A stretch of DNA of 64,000 nucleotides from Cinnamomum chago (GCA_038049695.1 CP142460.1:41276501-41340500); one strand, 5' to 3'; numbered from the stretch's first letter, positions 11,740 to 22,838 are shown. A program made the numbers and translations. The notes: generated by a model not told the origin, from the letters alone.

Positions 11740-12490
11740 TTTTCAAATAAATTCTAAAAACACACAAATAAATTTTAGAAAAAGAAAATAAATTTAAAAA
11801 AAGCAATAAATTTCAAAAGAATGCAGATAAATTTAAAAAGACACAAATAAATTTAAAAAGATATAAATAAATTTCAAAAAAATATCAATAAATTTCCAAA
11901 AACGTAAATAAATTAAAAAATATAATTTTTTTAAAAAAAAATGCAAATACATTTTCCAAAACTAAGATAACCCAATTTTCCAAATTAGCAAACAATGTGG
12001 CAAAAACTCAAGTCTTTTTTGTCAAAAACTCAGTTAAATTTATTTCAAAAAATAAAATAAATTTCAAAAGACAAATAAAATTCAAAAACACAAATAGATT
12101 TAAGAAAATACAAATAAATTTGCCAAAAACACAGAAAGATTCGTTCAAAAACTCAGTTAATTTTTTTTTAAATGGAGATAAATTTGTCAGAAACTAACCT
12201 ATATTTTTCAAAAACTCAAATTAATTTGCAAAAAACTCAGATAGATTTGTTCCAGAACTCAGATAAATAGCCAAAAACACAGATAGATTTGTCCAAAACT
12301 TAGATAAATTTATCCAGAACTCAGATAAATTTGTTCCAAAAGTCAGATAAATAGCAAAAAACTCATATAGATTTCTCTAGAACTCAAATAAATTTGTTCT
12401 AGAAGTTAGTTAAATAGTCAAAAACTCAGATAGATTTGTCCAAAACTCAAATAAATTTTACAATAAATACAGAACTCAGATAAATTTGAC
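11740..12490. repeat. AT-rich degenerate minisatellite inside the MULE
   Basis: Dozens of copies of a roughly 17-24 bp motif. On the left it is of the type AAATAAATTTNAAAAANACAC; on the right it is AACTCAGATAAATTTGTCCA. The two flavours grade into each other, which suggests one repeat that drifted while it expanded. The 66-codon plus-strand frame here is just repeat translated. Confidence 0.75.
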
Positions 12491-12529
12491 TTTTACTGGA
12501 ATGGGGATGGACTTTTGGAACGGGTCAAG

Positions 12530-13140
12530 TCGAACCTAACTTGGAACCAACCCGCCCAAACCGACCCGAACACAGCCCGGAACCAAACCCAAATCGGTTT
12601 TCTTCCCCAAATAGAATTGGTTCTTCTTCCTTAAGTTTCTGTAACTAGAAATGATGAAAACGTTGCTCCTTCCTTCTCCGACCACGGCGCAATAGCTGCG
12701 GTAGTGGACTGCGGAGTCTCCTACGATAATCGTCACGGCGGTCCGCTCCTTCTCCAGCGAAGGGAAGTGCGGCAAACCCAAGAATCTTCTCTGTTTTTCC
12801 GATTTTGGTGACGATGCCAGCAATAATCGCAACCCTCTGTGCTTCAAATCCGGTTTGCAACCCGGAATCAAGAACCCCTCTTCGACGATGGCGATATGAC
12901 ACCAGATCTACTCCAGTCGTCTGCAACCTTCAAAACTGATCCCAGACTTGTCTGCCGAGCGTCTGCAACTTTGGATTTCTGCACAAATCCGATTAATGTG
13001 GCCCTCTCAAGACCAAAACCGATCTCTCTCCTGTTCCTGCAAGGAAGATCCACGCGCAGAAGTCTGGAGAAAAAAACCTTGATCCAATCCGTCCATCGCA
13101 AACGTAGCACAATCCAATCCTAGAAACCCTAGGCTCTCTC
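12530..13140 (-). other. GC-rich insert in the MULE, possible captured fragment
   Basis: Base composition changes sharply from the surrounding AT-rich repeat. Overlapping open frames of 80-111 codons occur on the minus strand, with a 94-codon one on the plus strand, but none has a recognisable domain. Plant MULEs often carry host gene pieces (Pack-MULEs), and this block sits where such a piece would be. That is inference only; a GC-rich subterminal region of the MULE itself is the alternative. Confidence 0.35.
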
Positions 13141-13688
13141 CATGTCCGGATTAAAGAAGATAAAGAGGGAGAATGAACAATTTTAAATTTTAAATTTTAA
13201 AATTTTATGCCTAATCAGTTAAAAGGGCAAATTAGTCATTAAAATGTATGAGGTAGCGTGTCTAGGGACCTCTTTCCATGAGGTGGCGTGTCTAAGGACC
13301 TCTCACCGAAATATGTCCAAGCTGCATGGACTACAGGCCTTAGAGGAAAAGTTGATGGACTGGAGGCCTTACAGATCTTATATGAGGGACCTTTCGCTAA
13401 TTATCTCTTTCTAAAAAGAGCCCTTGAGATATTGTTCTTGGGTAAAGTGGCATTTTAAATGTGTACGGCATCCTAATTGGATGTACAATGGATTTCTTTT
13501 TGTTCTAGCGAGAAATAAAGATCGACCAAGGATATCATCTGGTGAAGAAGGTGAAAGAAGATGGAAAGTCTGTAAAAAGGAGTCCTAAAGATATCGTACG
13601 AGGAAGAAGGACAAGGATTTTTAAAAAGAGCCTTGCGATATTGTTCTTGGGCAAAGTGGTATTTCGGATGAGTACAACATCCTAATTG

Positions 13689-13939
13689 GGTGTTTTAGTG
13701 TCTTTCTTAATCAATTAATTTAATTATAATCTAGGACTAATCTTTTTCATAAAGATCCCTATTTAATAAACAACAATTAAAAAAATTGTAGGACCACATA
13801 AAAGGCATTAGAATATTATGTATAAAACGTATTCAACGATAGCGAGTGCCAATAGTTATATATTAACAATATGAATAATGTACATTGTCACACGGATTAA
13901 TATAAAGACGTACATACAAATAACTAAGAAATATGACTC
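13689..13939. other. AT-rich spacer, nothing recognised
   Basis: Short AT-rich interval between the fold-back element and the Tourist MITE; no open frame or repeat of note. Confidence 0.5.
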
Positions 13940-13942
13940 TAA

Positions 13943-14446
13943 GGGCATGTTTGTGTAGCCCATTTCCGCGGAAAAGGTTGTGGTTTTCTACGGAAAACTT
14001 CTTTTCCATGTGTTTGGTGCGGCAGTTTTCCGCGGAAATGCTTTTTCGCCACGTCAGCATTTTCCTTCATAGCCATGGAAATAGACTTCCTATGGGGGGG
14101 TATGGGAAGTCCATTTCCACGAAAAACCGACCCCCCAATTTCCTCTCTCTCACCCTCACTCCACCCAACCACCCTCTTTCTTCCTTTTCCCCTCCCAACC
14201 CCACCCACCCCACACACATATCAACCCACCCACCCAATAGTTTTCACTAAAAAATGGTTTTCACTAAAGAAATCCATAGCTGCACCAAACAACATTAGCA
14301 CTAATTCATCGAGGAAAACCTTTTTGCACCAAACATAAAATTTTGACTTCCGCGGAAAAACTTTTCCAAAGAATTTGAAACCCATGGATTTTGCTGATGT
14401 GGCAATTTCCAATTTCCACGGAAATTAGATGTACACAAACGTGCCC
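13943..14446. mobile_element. Tourist-like MITE (PIF/Harbinger)
   Basis: The left end is GGGCATGTTTGTGTAGCC and the reverse complement of the right end is GGGCACGTTTGTGTACAT, flanked on both sides by TAA (13940-13942 and 14447-14449), the three-base duplication typical of PIF/Harbinger. Length 504 bp. Inside, the palindrome TTTCCGCGGAAA and near copies recur (around 13970, 14025, 14110, 14350, 14420). No transposase; the open frames crossing it are short and proline-rich from a CCCACCC tract. Confidence 0.85.
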
Positions 14447-14703
14447 TAAAAGTGGAAAAGGGTGAATTGTAGATAATTGGTGGGCTCTAGCTAATGGACT
14501 TAAAGTTAGGATAACATATAACCCATTGCTGGTACCACAAATGGATTGTAGCAATTAGGCCCAAAGATTGCTCTTCAACTTCTTTAATTGCCCATTGAAA
14601 ATTAGGCAATGTTATTTGTGAAGGAGAAATACGAGAAAACATGGTAAATGATAGAGCCTAACACCAAATACAATCAATCAATTACTTGTTGCACATTTCC
14701 TCT

Positions 14704-14783
14704 TATATATATATATATAACAATCAACTTGTTCAACTGCCATATATATATATATATATAACAATCAACTTGTTCAACTGCCA
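14704..14783. repeat. Tandem duplication with (TA)n tract
   Basis: Two adjacent copies of a unit of about 38-40 bp, each a run of TA dinucleotides followed by ACAATCAACTTGTTCAACTG. The copies differ mainly in the number of TA steps. Confidence 0.85.
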
Positions 14784-15710
14784 TTAGAAAATTAAGACTC
14801 CTTTCTATGTCGAGGTTAAGTTACTGAAGAACATAGAGAATGACAAAGATGCTAAGATCTCAAACAATCAATATAAGTAGTTAAATTTGAGACAATCCAT
14901 AATAAGATGTAATAAGGCATATAAACATATACGAATAAGAAGTTGTGAAGAATATTGGAAGATTACGTGTTATCCTAAAAAGAACTTGAAAAAGATTCAA
15001 TGATATTTCAGTTGCACACAAAAAGAGGAAAATGAGTCAATAAAATTGTAAACGCTTTCTCAATTGCTACTAAGAAAGAACTATAGTGCTAGTGACAATC
15101 ATTTTAAGCATTCAAATTAGAGGAAAATCCATAAAAGAATATAAATAAAAGCAATAGAATAAATAAGGAGTTTTAAAAAATATATAGGGTTGGTATGTTT
15201 CCTACATAATGTTCACAGCCAAGAGTGAGAAAGAGAAAAAAAGATCGTGAAAGACTTATACTAGGACATTATAAAGGATTGAAACTGTCCCTTTTGGTTC
15301 TGAGATGAGAATAAATACTGATGAAGATATGTTATATATAAATACATTGTTCGTCATACATCTAGTAAATATGCACTAGCAACACCCCGTGCTATGCACA
15401 CACCACAAAACCACTAAATGCACACACTCATATATATACTATTTTTACTAAATAATTTAATTAGTAAACAGTTGAGTCATTATTTTTGTTGCTAATTTGA
15501 TTTTTAGCATGAGATGTGAGGATGGGTTTTTCCTTAGAGCCTTGATGGTCTGATGATATAGTTAACTGTAGATCTAGAAAAGAAATCAATGGCTCGTCAA
15601 GAACATGTCAAAAACATTGCTGACATGGAGTCCATCTCTTTTCGTTTTCCAACCCATCAAGTTTAGATGGAGGTACAAAAAACCTGAATGTTTTATTTTC
15701 CCTTCCTGAC
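14784..15710. other. AT-rich DNA, nothing recognised
   Basis: No open frame above background and no inverted or direct repeat found. An ACACCCCGTGCTATGCACAC motif near 15384 recalls sequences seen near some Helitron ends, but no Helitron terminus accompanies it. Confidence 0.5.
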
Positions 15711-15903
15711 ATGCCCTCTCCTTGATCAAGGTGCTGGATGGCCCAGGCCTTTTAATTAAATGTGAATGTTTGATTAAAGACAATAAAAAACACAATCCCC
15801 TGATTAGATCGCCCATTGGGTCCCACAGTCCACGACACCCAAACAATTTTTTATTATTTAAACATGCCCTCTCCTTGATCAAGGTGCTGGATGGCCCAGG
15901 CCT
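15711..15903. repeat. Spaced 40-bp direct repeat with palindrome
   Basis: Bases 15711-15750 and 15864-15903 are identical over 40 positions. The shared block contains the palindrome CCTTGATCAAGG and ends GGCCCAGGCCT. The 113-bp spacer has no coding signal. Perfect identity within diverged DNA implies a recent duplication or local gene conversion. Confidence 0.9.
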
Positions 15904-16476
15904 CCACGCCTGACAAATCCAGCCCCCTCATCCAGAGTTATATTTGGGCCGCAGGATATTGGGTCTCATTGGGCCTCGATCATAGATTGGCCCATTTGAA
16001 GCCATACTTGGGCTAATTTTAACCCCTTTCTAAGGACAAACTTGGGTTGAGTCTTTAACCTCAACCCATTTTTATTTGGCCACCTTTTTTTAGCCTGCTT
16101 GGTCAAGGGTTCAAGCCTGTATTCATTAAGAACCTTTTTTTTTTAGCCAATCCACTGTGACCAATTCCTACTTGTAGCCAAATTGTGGTGTAATTTTAAG
16201 CCTATTCATGGAATTGATTTTTATCTTTTTCATAGTAGTTTGATGAGCCAATTTTAAGTCGATTTAAGACTCACTTTTAGTCTGTGTTTCAGCGCACCAC
16301 ATCTATCTATTTGGGGTGGTTTTTGACCTAATCTCAACCCACTTGCTGTCGAAATCTGGTTGTAACCTAGACTAATTTCAGCAATTGTTTGAGATAAAAT
16401 CTAGTCAAGTTTCATTCATTATTTGAGTAGATTTTAAGCTCATTCAGTTTTACAACTATTCATCTTGTTTGGATAT
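15904..16476. other. Unassigned spacer before the satellite array
   Basis: T-rich sequence with no open frame, no repeat and no TE signature that I can recognise. Confidence 0.5.
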
Positions 16477-18005
16477 GAGGACCCAAGTTGTTTGTTTAGG
16501 GTGATTTGAATTTATTTGGGTGTTTGGTTCTGATTATTCCAGTGTGTTTGGTTGGGAGGATTCGGTGAGGGCTTGATTTTCTTGCATTGATACCGGGACC
16601 TAGGTGGATCACCCAATGACCCATCTGATTCGTGGATCCGAAGGAGGACCCACGAGCGACCCAGTAGGTGGTGGACCCGTGCAAGGTGGGCCCTGTTTGG
16701 CCCACCATCCATCATATGATTAGAGAGAGGGAGAGGATGTGTTTTAGGTATGAATTTATTTGGGTGTTTGGTTCTGATTATTCCACGGTGTTTGGTTGGG
16801 AGGATTCGGTGAGGGCTTGATTTTCTTGCGTTGATACCGGGACCCAGGTGGGCAACCCGATGACCCATCTGATCTGTGGATCTAAAGGAGGACCCACGGG
16901 GGACCTAGTAGGTGGTGGACCCGTGCGAGGTGGGTCCTATTCCGCCCACCATCTAGCGTCTGATTAGAGAGAGGGAGAGGACGTGTTTTAAGAACAAAAT
17001 CAGTTTTGCAGCAGATTGTTGTGGGACCCACTGGTTAATCCGATCATCGATTTGGTTGAGGACCCAAGTTGTTTGCTTAGGGGGATTTGAATTTATTTTG
17101 GTTTTTTGTTCTAATTATTCCAGGGTGTTTGGTTGGGAGGATTCCGTGAGGGCTTGATTTTCTTGCGTTGATACCGGGACCCAGGTGAGTCACCCGATGA
17201 CCCATCTGATTTGTGGATCCAAAAGAGGACCCATGGGCAACCTAGTAGGTGGTGGACCCGTGTGACGTGGGCCCTGTTTGGCCCACCATCCAGCGTCTGA
17301 TCAGAGAGAGGGAGAAGATGTGTTTTAGGAACAAAATTAGTTTTGCAGCAGATTGTTGTGGAACCCACTGGTTGATGCGACCACTGATCTGGTCAAGGAC
17401 CCAAGTTGTTTGTTTAGGGGGATTTGAATTTATTTTGGTGTTTGGTTCTGATTATTCCAGGGTGTTTGGTTGGAAGGATTCGGTGAGGGCTTGATTTTCT
17501 TACGTTGATACTAGGACCCAGGTGGGCCGCCCAATGACCCATCTGATCTGTGAATCCGGAGGAGGACCCACGGGCGACCCAGTAGGTGGTGGACTTGTGC
17601 GAGGTGGGCCTTGTTTGGCCTACCATCCAGTGTCTGCTTAGAGAGAGGGAAAGGATGTGTTTTTGGAAGAAAATCAGTTTTGCAACAGATTGTTGTGGGA
17701 CCCACTGGTTGATTAGATCGCAAATCTGGTCGTGGACCCAAGTTGTTTGTTTAGGGGGATTTGAGTTTATTTGGGTGTTTGGTTCTAATTATTTCAGAGT
17801 GTTTGGTTGGGAGGATTTGATGAGGGCTTGATTTTCTTGCGTTAATACCGGGACCCAGGTGAGCCACCTGATGACCCATCTGATCCGTGGATCCGAAGGA
17901 GGACCCACGGGCGACCTAGTAGGTGGTGGACCCATGCGAGGTGGGGCCCTATTTGGCCCACCATCCAGCGTCTGCTCAGAGAGAGGGAGAGGAGGTGTTT
18001 TAGGG
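16477..18005 (+). repeat. Satellite-like tandem array, 337-bp monomer
   Basis: Five head-to-tail copies. Units starting GAGGACCCAAGTTGTTTG or a close variant lie at 16477, 17058, 17395 and 17732, giving a 337-bp period for the last three. The copy from about 16745 lacks that start, and the first and last copies are also shortened. Conserved blocks include GTGTTTGGTTGGGAGGATTC, GCTTGATTTTCTTGCGTTGA, CCAGTAGGTGGTGGACC-like and AGAGAGAGGGAGAGGATGTG. The apparent open frames on both strands repeat with the monomer and are not genes. GC content is higher than the flanks. Confidence 0.92.
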
Positions 18006-18727
18006 ACAATCCTTTTTTTTTTTCAATGTTATCTTTATTTCCAGTATCAAGTATTAGATCAATTACGTAGTGGGACCTTTTTTTTTTTTTTGAGAAGTTA
18101 TACAGAAGTTAGTTTAGAGGAGAGTGGAGAGAGAGCAAATCATGACAACTGTCTTCATGTATGCTATGAATTGAGGGATGGAACTTTGGAGGCCTGTGGT
18201 AAAACGAAGGGAAACCACATTCCAATAGATATATAGATAAGCAAAACCTAATAAAACTCAGTCCATTCCATTGTTTAGAACTTAGAAACCATGATCAATC
18301 ACTATAGGATTTGCCAATATTCATCTCGTTCAAGTTAAGGAAGCTAATATCAGTATTGGATGTAACCTGATGTGTTTAGAAAAAGGTTTTGATGGCCCCT
18401 AATGTGAAGAATAATTTAATTTCTGTTAGTCAGCTTGCAACATGTTTTCTCTTTATCTTTGAACTTTCAGCTGTTAATTTTGTGATTAAGGACTAGAGCA
18501 CAAACAGGATCCTAAGGTCAGGGAGTAGCAAGATGGATTATATTATTTGAATGCACGGAAGAAAGCTTTATTTTCAATAAAATTCAAAATAACCTCAAAC
18601 ATTTGACACAAAAGATTGGGTCATTCACATTAGTCGGTAGGTCTCTTTCTTAGTAATAAAACATTGGTTAGTGTCGATTTGAAAATAAATTTCAAACTAA
18701 CATTTATGTTTTCAACCGTGAGATTAT
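18006..18727. other. Spacer, nothing recognised
   Basis: Begins with poly(T) runs after the array, then mixed sequence with no coding or repeat signature. Confidence 0.5.
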
Positions 18728-18840
18728 TGTACATGAAAAAAATGCAGGCCACTATTACACAAAATACAACTTAGCAACAATGGGTAAGGAGCTTGAAATC
18801 CGCTGGATAGAATTCAGGATAAAAAAAACATACTTCTACG

Positions 18841-19380
18841 CAAGGTTGGAAAACTCACGACTTGGACTCGACTCGTCCAATGCAAAAAAATTGACTCGAA
18901 TGAAGTTAATGCGGAGACTTGGGAGAGATATGCTTTTTTTTAAAATAATCTAAGAATATTTATAAAAAAAATTCCATTACTTATTAAAATAAGAAATACA
19001 TTTATTTACATAATTTATAATATCAATTCAAATAAATAAATTTATATATGCAAGAAAAGTACTACAATAAAGAAAAAAAAAACATTGCGTATTATATAAT
19101 TTGTTAGTCCAAGTATCGAATATAAAAAATCAAATATAAGTTTCAAATTACATCACAGTCATCATTTTTAAATTATTGATTCCAAACCTCTTTATAATTA
19201 CTTATAAATATACTTTAATTGTTTTTAAAAGCAAATTTGCCTATAAAATGGTTTGGAATGCAAACAACCAACTAAAATGAGATGACTTGGCCCAGTCTCC
19301 CCCATTATTTACTCGGTCATTTGTCAAAATGAGATAACTCAGGAGAGTCAAGAGTCAACTCGGAGAGTTTTCCAACCATT
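18841..19380. mobile_element. hAT-like MITE
   Basis: The left end is CAAGGTTGGAAAACTCACGA and the reverse complement of the right end is AATGGTTGGAAAACTCTCCG; both continue into TTGGACTC/TTGACTC-type repeats. The flanking octamers CTTCTACG (18833-18840) and CTTATATG (19381-19388) agree at six of eight positions, the duplication length of hAT elements. 540 bp, AT-rich inside, no transposase. Confidence 0.65.
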
Positions 19381-19438
19381 CTTATATGGAGTGAAATGCA
19401 TAGGATTTAAATACCCAACAATAAATGGAATACAATAA

Positions 19439-19722
19439 GGGCCCCTTTGGTAATTTTACTAATATAGTCAAGTCAAGTTAAACATCCCATCAAAAGCACT
19501 TTTTACCAAAATTCCCTCCATCTTTCCCAAAAAAAGTAAAAATGCAACTACATTTACTCACTAAAAGACAAAAAAAACTTCATTTCCCCATATAAAAAGT
19601 CAAAAATATTCCATCCCAAACAACAAAAAATAAAATACCATCATAACTCACTTATATTTTATTCATTCTTTTCATTTCACTTCACTCCACTTTATTTTAA
19701 AAGTAAATTACCAAACGGGCCC
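19439..19722. mobile_element. Tourist-like MITE (PIF/Harbinger)
   Basis: The left end is GGGCCCCTTTGGTAATTTTA and the reverse complement of the right end is GGGCCCGTTTGGTAATTTAC, with TAA on both sides (19436-19438, 19723-19725). 284 bp, AT-rich interior, no coding capacity. It is a different subfamily from the MITE at 13943. Confidence 0.85.
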
Positions 19723-19867
19723 TAAAGAATGTAATAGTGAGTAGAGTTAGTGAAATTAATCTCACGCATGAACTATGGAAAGTTGTACATGGAAAAAACG
19801 TAGGCCACTATTGCAGGAAATGAAACGTAGAAGCAACGGGTGAGGTGCGTGAAATCCATTGTGCAAA

Positions 19868-22429
19868 TTTTTATTTTTTATTTTTTGGCTTAAAGGCAAT
19901 TGTATATAAGAGAAAGGGAAACAATGCTAAAAGCCTTGAAAAGAAGCCAAGAGAGGCCACTGTACAGAGAAGAAACAGAGACTAAACTAAGAGAGCAACA
20001 AAGAAGACAAAAGAGAAAAAAGAATTACACAGGGAGAAGCCAAGCCTCTAACCTGAGAGGAATGGATAGAAATGAACAAATAGCCTGGAGAGACCGACTA
20101 GAGAAAGGCTTGTTAATACGCCCGAGAGAGGATGTAAGAAGCGCTAATAGGTAAGTTTTAACCTTCATCTCAGAAGCTTTGGAGTTCTTGAAAATAACCA
20201 CATTTCTACAATTCCAAATGACATAAGAAGTGGAGAAGAAGATAGAGGAGGCACCTTTCTTTGCCAGCTTGTCACTATTTGTAGTAAGCTCTTGCCAAAT
20301 CTGCGAAGGAGATTTAGGAGGGACATTACTGATACCCGCAGCTAAAAGGATCCATTGCCAAAGAGAGGAGGCAAAAGGACAGAGGAAACTAAGATGAAGA
20401 GCAGTTTCCTGGGAGTTGTTGCATAGGCTACACATGAGGGCTATGCTAATGCCAATGGACTGCACCCAGTCTAGCGTAGGAGTCTTGTTATGCATCAATC
20501 TCCATGCAAAACATGAGACTTTAGGATGAAGGAGAGAATTCCAGACAAAAGGGGCCCACCGAACCTGCTCGCTATTGGACCTAGAAAGATTCCAGGCTTC
20601 TTTGAAGGTAAGATCCTTGCTAGGATGGGCATTCCACACAAGACTATCTTCTATGTCCAGCTGGAGATTGATAGACTGGAGGGAATTCCATAAGGTCACA
20701 GCCACATTTGAAGGGATTTCTAGGGAGATGATCCAAGTGTTGCCTTCCCATAAGGAACTCAACTTCTTAGCAGGAGACAATTGGAGGAGGGGAAAAACGG
20801 AAGCCATTGGATCGACATCTACCCAACTATCATACCAAATATCCACCTGCTGCCCATTACCAATGATCCATTGACTGCCAGAGAAAACATGATGGGCCAA
20901 GGACCTTATTTTTCTCCAAATGCAAGAGCCCGAATTGGGAGTTATGGTGCTTCATAATGCAAACTTTGGGAAGTATCTGCAGGACATCCAATCAACCCAG
21001 AGAGATGAGGAAGTGGCAACTAACCAGCCTAGCTTGATGAAGGAGGCATCATTTTGGTGATGAATGCGCCTAATCCCCAGGCCCCCTTCCATGGCGGGAA
21101 AGACATACCACATCCCAATGAACATGATTTCTTTTCGTCATAGATTGATTCCTAGACCAAAGAAAGTTCCTCATGAGACGCTCCATGCTACTAGAGACAG
21201 ACTTAGGAAGAGGAAATACCATAGCAATATGGGTGGCCAAGCTACCCAAGACCTGCCTTACCAAAATTCTGCACCTTGCAAAGGAAAGGAGCTTGGATTT
21301 CCAACCTGAGAGCTTGGAGAGGAACCTTTCCAGTAGAGGATTGAAGTGCTGCTTTCTGGGGGTGCCTACAATGAGAGGGGCACCAAGGTAGGTAGAGGAC
21401 GGAGGAGACTCTTGAAGGTTTGTGATAGCCATTATCTGCCTTTTCTTTTTCCTCGAACCACAGTTACCTATGAAGAGTTTGCTTTTTGCCAAGTTGAAAC
21501 TCTGACCATACTATTTTGGCAGCTTGAGAGAACACCTTTAAGGGCAATCAGGCAAGATTTATGGGCTTTGAGAAATAAAAGGATATCATTAGCATAAAAG
21601 AGGTGGCAAGGGGCATTCTTGACTGTGTGCAAGGGCCGAATGCTACTGCTGACCACCAGTCTGTGGATGTTAAGGCTAAGAATTTCTTCTGCTAGGATGA
21701 AAAGGTAGGGAGATAGGGGATGCCCTTGCCATAGCCCACAATTGGAATTGAATAAGCCATGAGGGGACCTGTTGATGAGCACCGAACCTCTGGGAGCGCA
21801 AACACATTCCTTAATTAGACCTGCCCACTGTTCCGAGAAGCCAAAAAATGCTAGGGAGTTGAAGAGGAACCACCAACTAAGCTTGTCAAAAGCTTTTGAC
21901 ACATTTAGCTGCATACACAGAGAGCCACCACTTAACTTGGAATGGAGTCTTTGGAAGAGCTCATGGCCAAGGCAATATGGTGATGGATAGATCTCCCTTT
22001 AACAAAAGCTGCTTGATTTGGTGAGATGAGAAAGGGGATAATCTGAGATAATCTGGAAGCCATAATTTTAGCCAAAATTTTGAAAGAGAAGTTGAGGAGG
22101 CTAATTGGCCTATAATTAGAGAAAGAGGTGGGGGATTACACTTTGGGAATTACGCTCAAAAAGTAAGTATTAAAGGCTGTGTAAAGCTTGCTTGAGGAGA
22201 AAAAGTGCCGGACTGCTCTCACCACTGAGTTGCTTGTGATATTCCAGGTAGCTATGAAGAAAGCCCCTGAGAACCCATCCGGGCCAAGGGAGCTGTTTGT
22301 ATTCAGGGCAAAAATTGCATTCCTAATCTCAACAGCGTCTGGGATAGAGGACAGATAAAGGTTCTGCTCAGTTGTAACTTTGCTGCTGTGAACATAAAAA
22401 AGATTGACTCAATGATCTGAGGTAGAGGT
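19868..22429 (-). mobile_element. L1-type LINE, 3' part, minus strand
   Basis: On the minus strand this is the 3' portion of a plant LINE. It has RT fingers/palm, thumb-like and zf-RVT regions and a short 3' UTR, and it ends in an A-rich tail (the T-rich tract 19868-19886 on the plus strand). The 5' side is cut at 22430 by a Copia LTR, so ORF1, the endonuclease and the RT N-terminus are not in the window. The remaining 5' part would be expected beyond the nested insertions, outside the window. No target duplication can be tested. Confidence 0.88.
20025..22429 (-). pseudogene. LINE ORF2 reverse transcriptase, degraded
   Basis: Read right to left: about 22250-22320 carries the NSLGPDGFSGAFF region of the RT N-terminus; about 21960-22060 the ISPNQAAFVKGRSI-type block; 21468-21914 the palm, with LNVSKAFDKLSW, GLWQGHPLSPYLF and LFYANDILLF; 21070-21492 the STYLGAPLIVGTPRK to WSRNQSM region; and 20025-20900 a 291-residue C-terminus with the zf-RVT Cys/His pattern (CSLCNN...ETALHLSFLCPFA). 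Functional plant L1 proteins have LDVSKAFD and YADD, so two catalytic Asp residues are Asn here, and the usual RQGDPLSP is WQGHPLSP. The coding frame is broken in several places, including a TGA and a frame change between 20900 and 21070. It is inactive. Confidence 0.88.
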
Positions 22430-22834
22430 TGTTGGAAGTAGGTGGGCCTCAATGATAGGTTTTCAAAACTTTTTGACCCACTTGACTCAGGGATCAAAAA
22501 CCCATCAGGCCATAAACCACATCCAGGATCCAATCACTCAATCTCATCAACCATGTACAGCAATGAACTCTATCTAGAAGATAGAAACTAGCAACAATCA
22601 AGCAACCAAACATCTACAGCATACAAGGAAGCAGATTATACCTCTGGAGTCCGGTAGTAATCTAATGGCTAATGGACAAGAAGACAATTAACTTGAACAA
22701 GAACTCTTATTGTAGTAAATTAGGATCTCTAAGACCTTGTTGTCTTCCACGCTATGACCCGCTATCAGATTTATTTTCTCAAGAAGAATGGTGGGATCTT
22801 CAAAAGAAAACCAACTAGAAGCTCTTAAGCAGCT

Positions 22835-22838
<4 letters not shown>

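Larger units (their letters stand above)
11525..13407. mobile_element. Non-autonomous Mutator-like element (MULE)
   Basis: The left end begins GGGGGATTCAGCGAGAGGTC and the reverse complement of the right end begins GAGATAATTAGCGAAAGGTC; both continue CCTCA. The second matches the GAGATAATT start known from Mu-family ends. The flanks TTTTTAAAA (11516-11524) and TTTCTAAAA (13408-13416) form a nine-base target duplication matching at eight positions, the size made by Mutator transposases. The element is about 1.88 kb and has no transposase. It holds an AT-rich minisatellite (11740-12490) and a GC-richer block (12530-13140) that may be captured sequence. It inserted into a tandem unit of the surrounding fold-back element. 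Confidence 0.75.
10543..13688. mobile_element. TIR/fold-back element split by a MULE
   Basis: The left end (from 10543) and the reverse complement of the right end (from 13688) align over about 110 bp at roughly two-thirds identity. Both have CAATTAGG-like starts, an ...ATATCG... core, then GGCTCTTTTTAAAAATC and a CTTTCTTCC-like run. Internally, units of about 210-240 bp repeat the GTCCTAANGATATNGTCCGAGG motif near 11270, 11480 and 13585. Without the MULE at 11525-13407 the element would be about 1.26 kb. No transposase is seen and no target duplication is clear. Superfamily unknown. Confidence 0.5.
18728..19857. repeat. Diverged 75-bp direct repeats flanking MITEs
   Basis: 18728-18801 and 19783-19857 share TTGTACATG(G)AAAAAA, GCAGGCCACTATT or GTAGGCCACTATT, and a closing GAAATCC, at roughly three-quarters identity. 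Two MITEs lie between them. The duplication is older than the MITEs or belongs to an unrecognised repeat. Confidence 0.6.

Noticed and set aside
11997-12197. 66-codon Lys/Asn-rich frame
   Set aside because: It is AT-rich minisatellite read in one frame.
15360-15420. Helitron-like CCCCGTGCTATGCACAC motif
   Set aside because: No 5' TC end, no 3' CTRR end with hairpin and no Rep/helicase was found nearby.
17249-18236. Open frames of 80-125 codons on both strands in the 16.5-18.2 kb block
   Set aside because: They recur once per 337-bp monomer with the same peptide and are translations of the tandem repeat.
20575-20874. 99-codon plus-strand frame
   Set aside because: It is antisense to the LINE zf-RVT region, which has clear homology on the minus strand.
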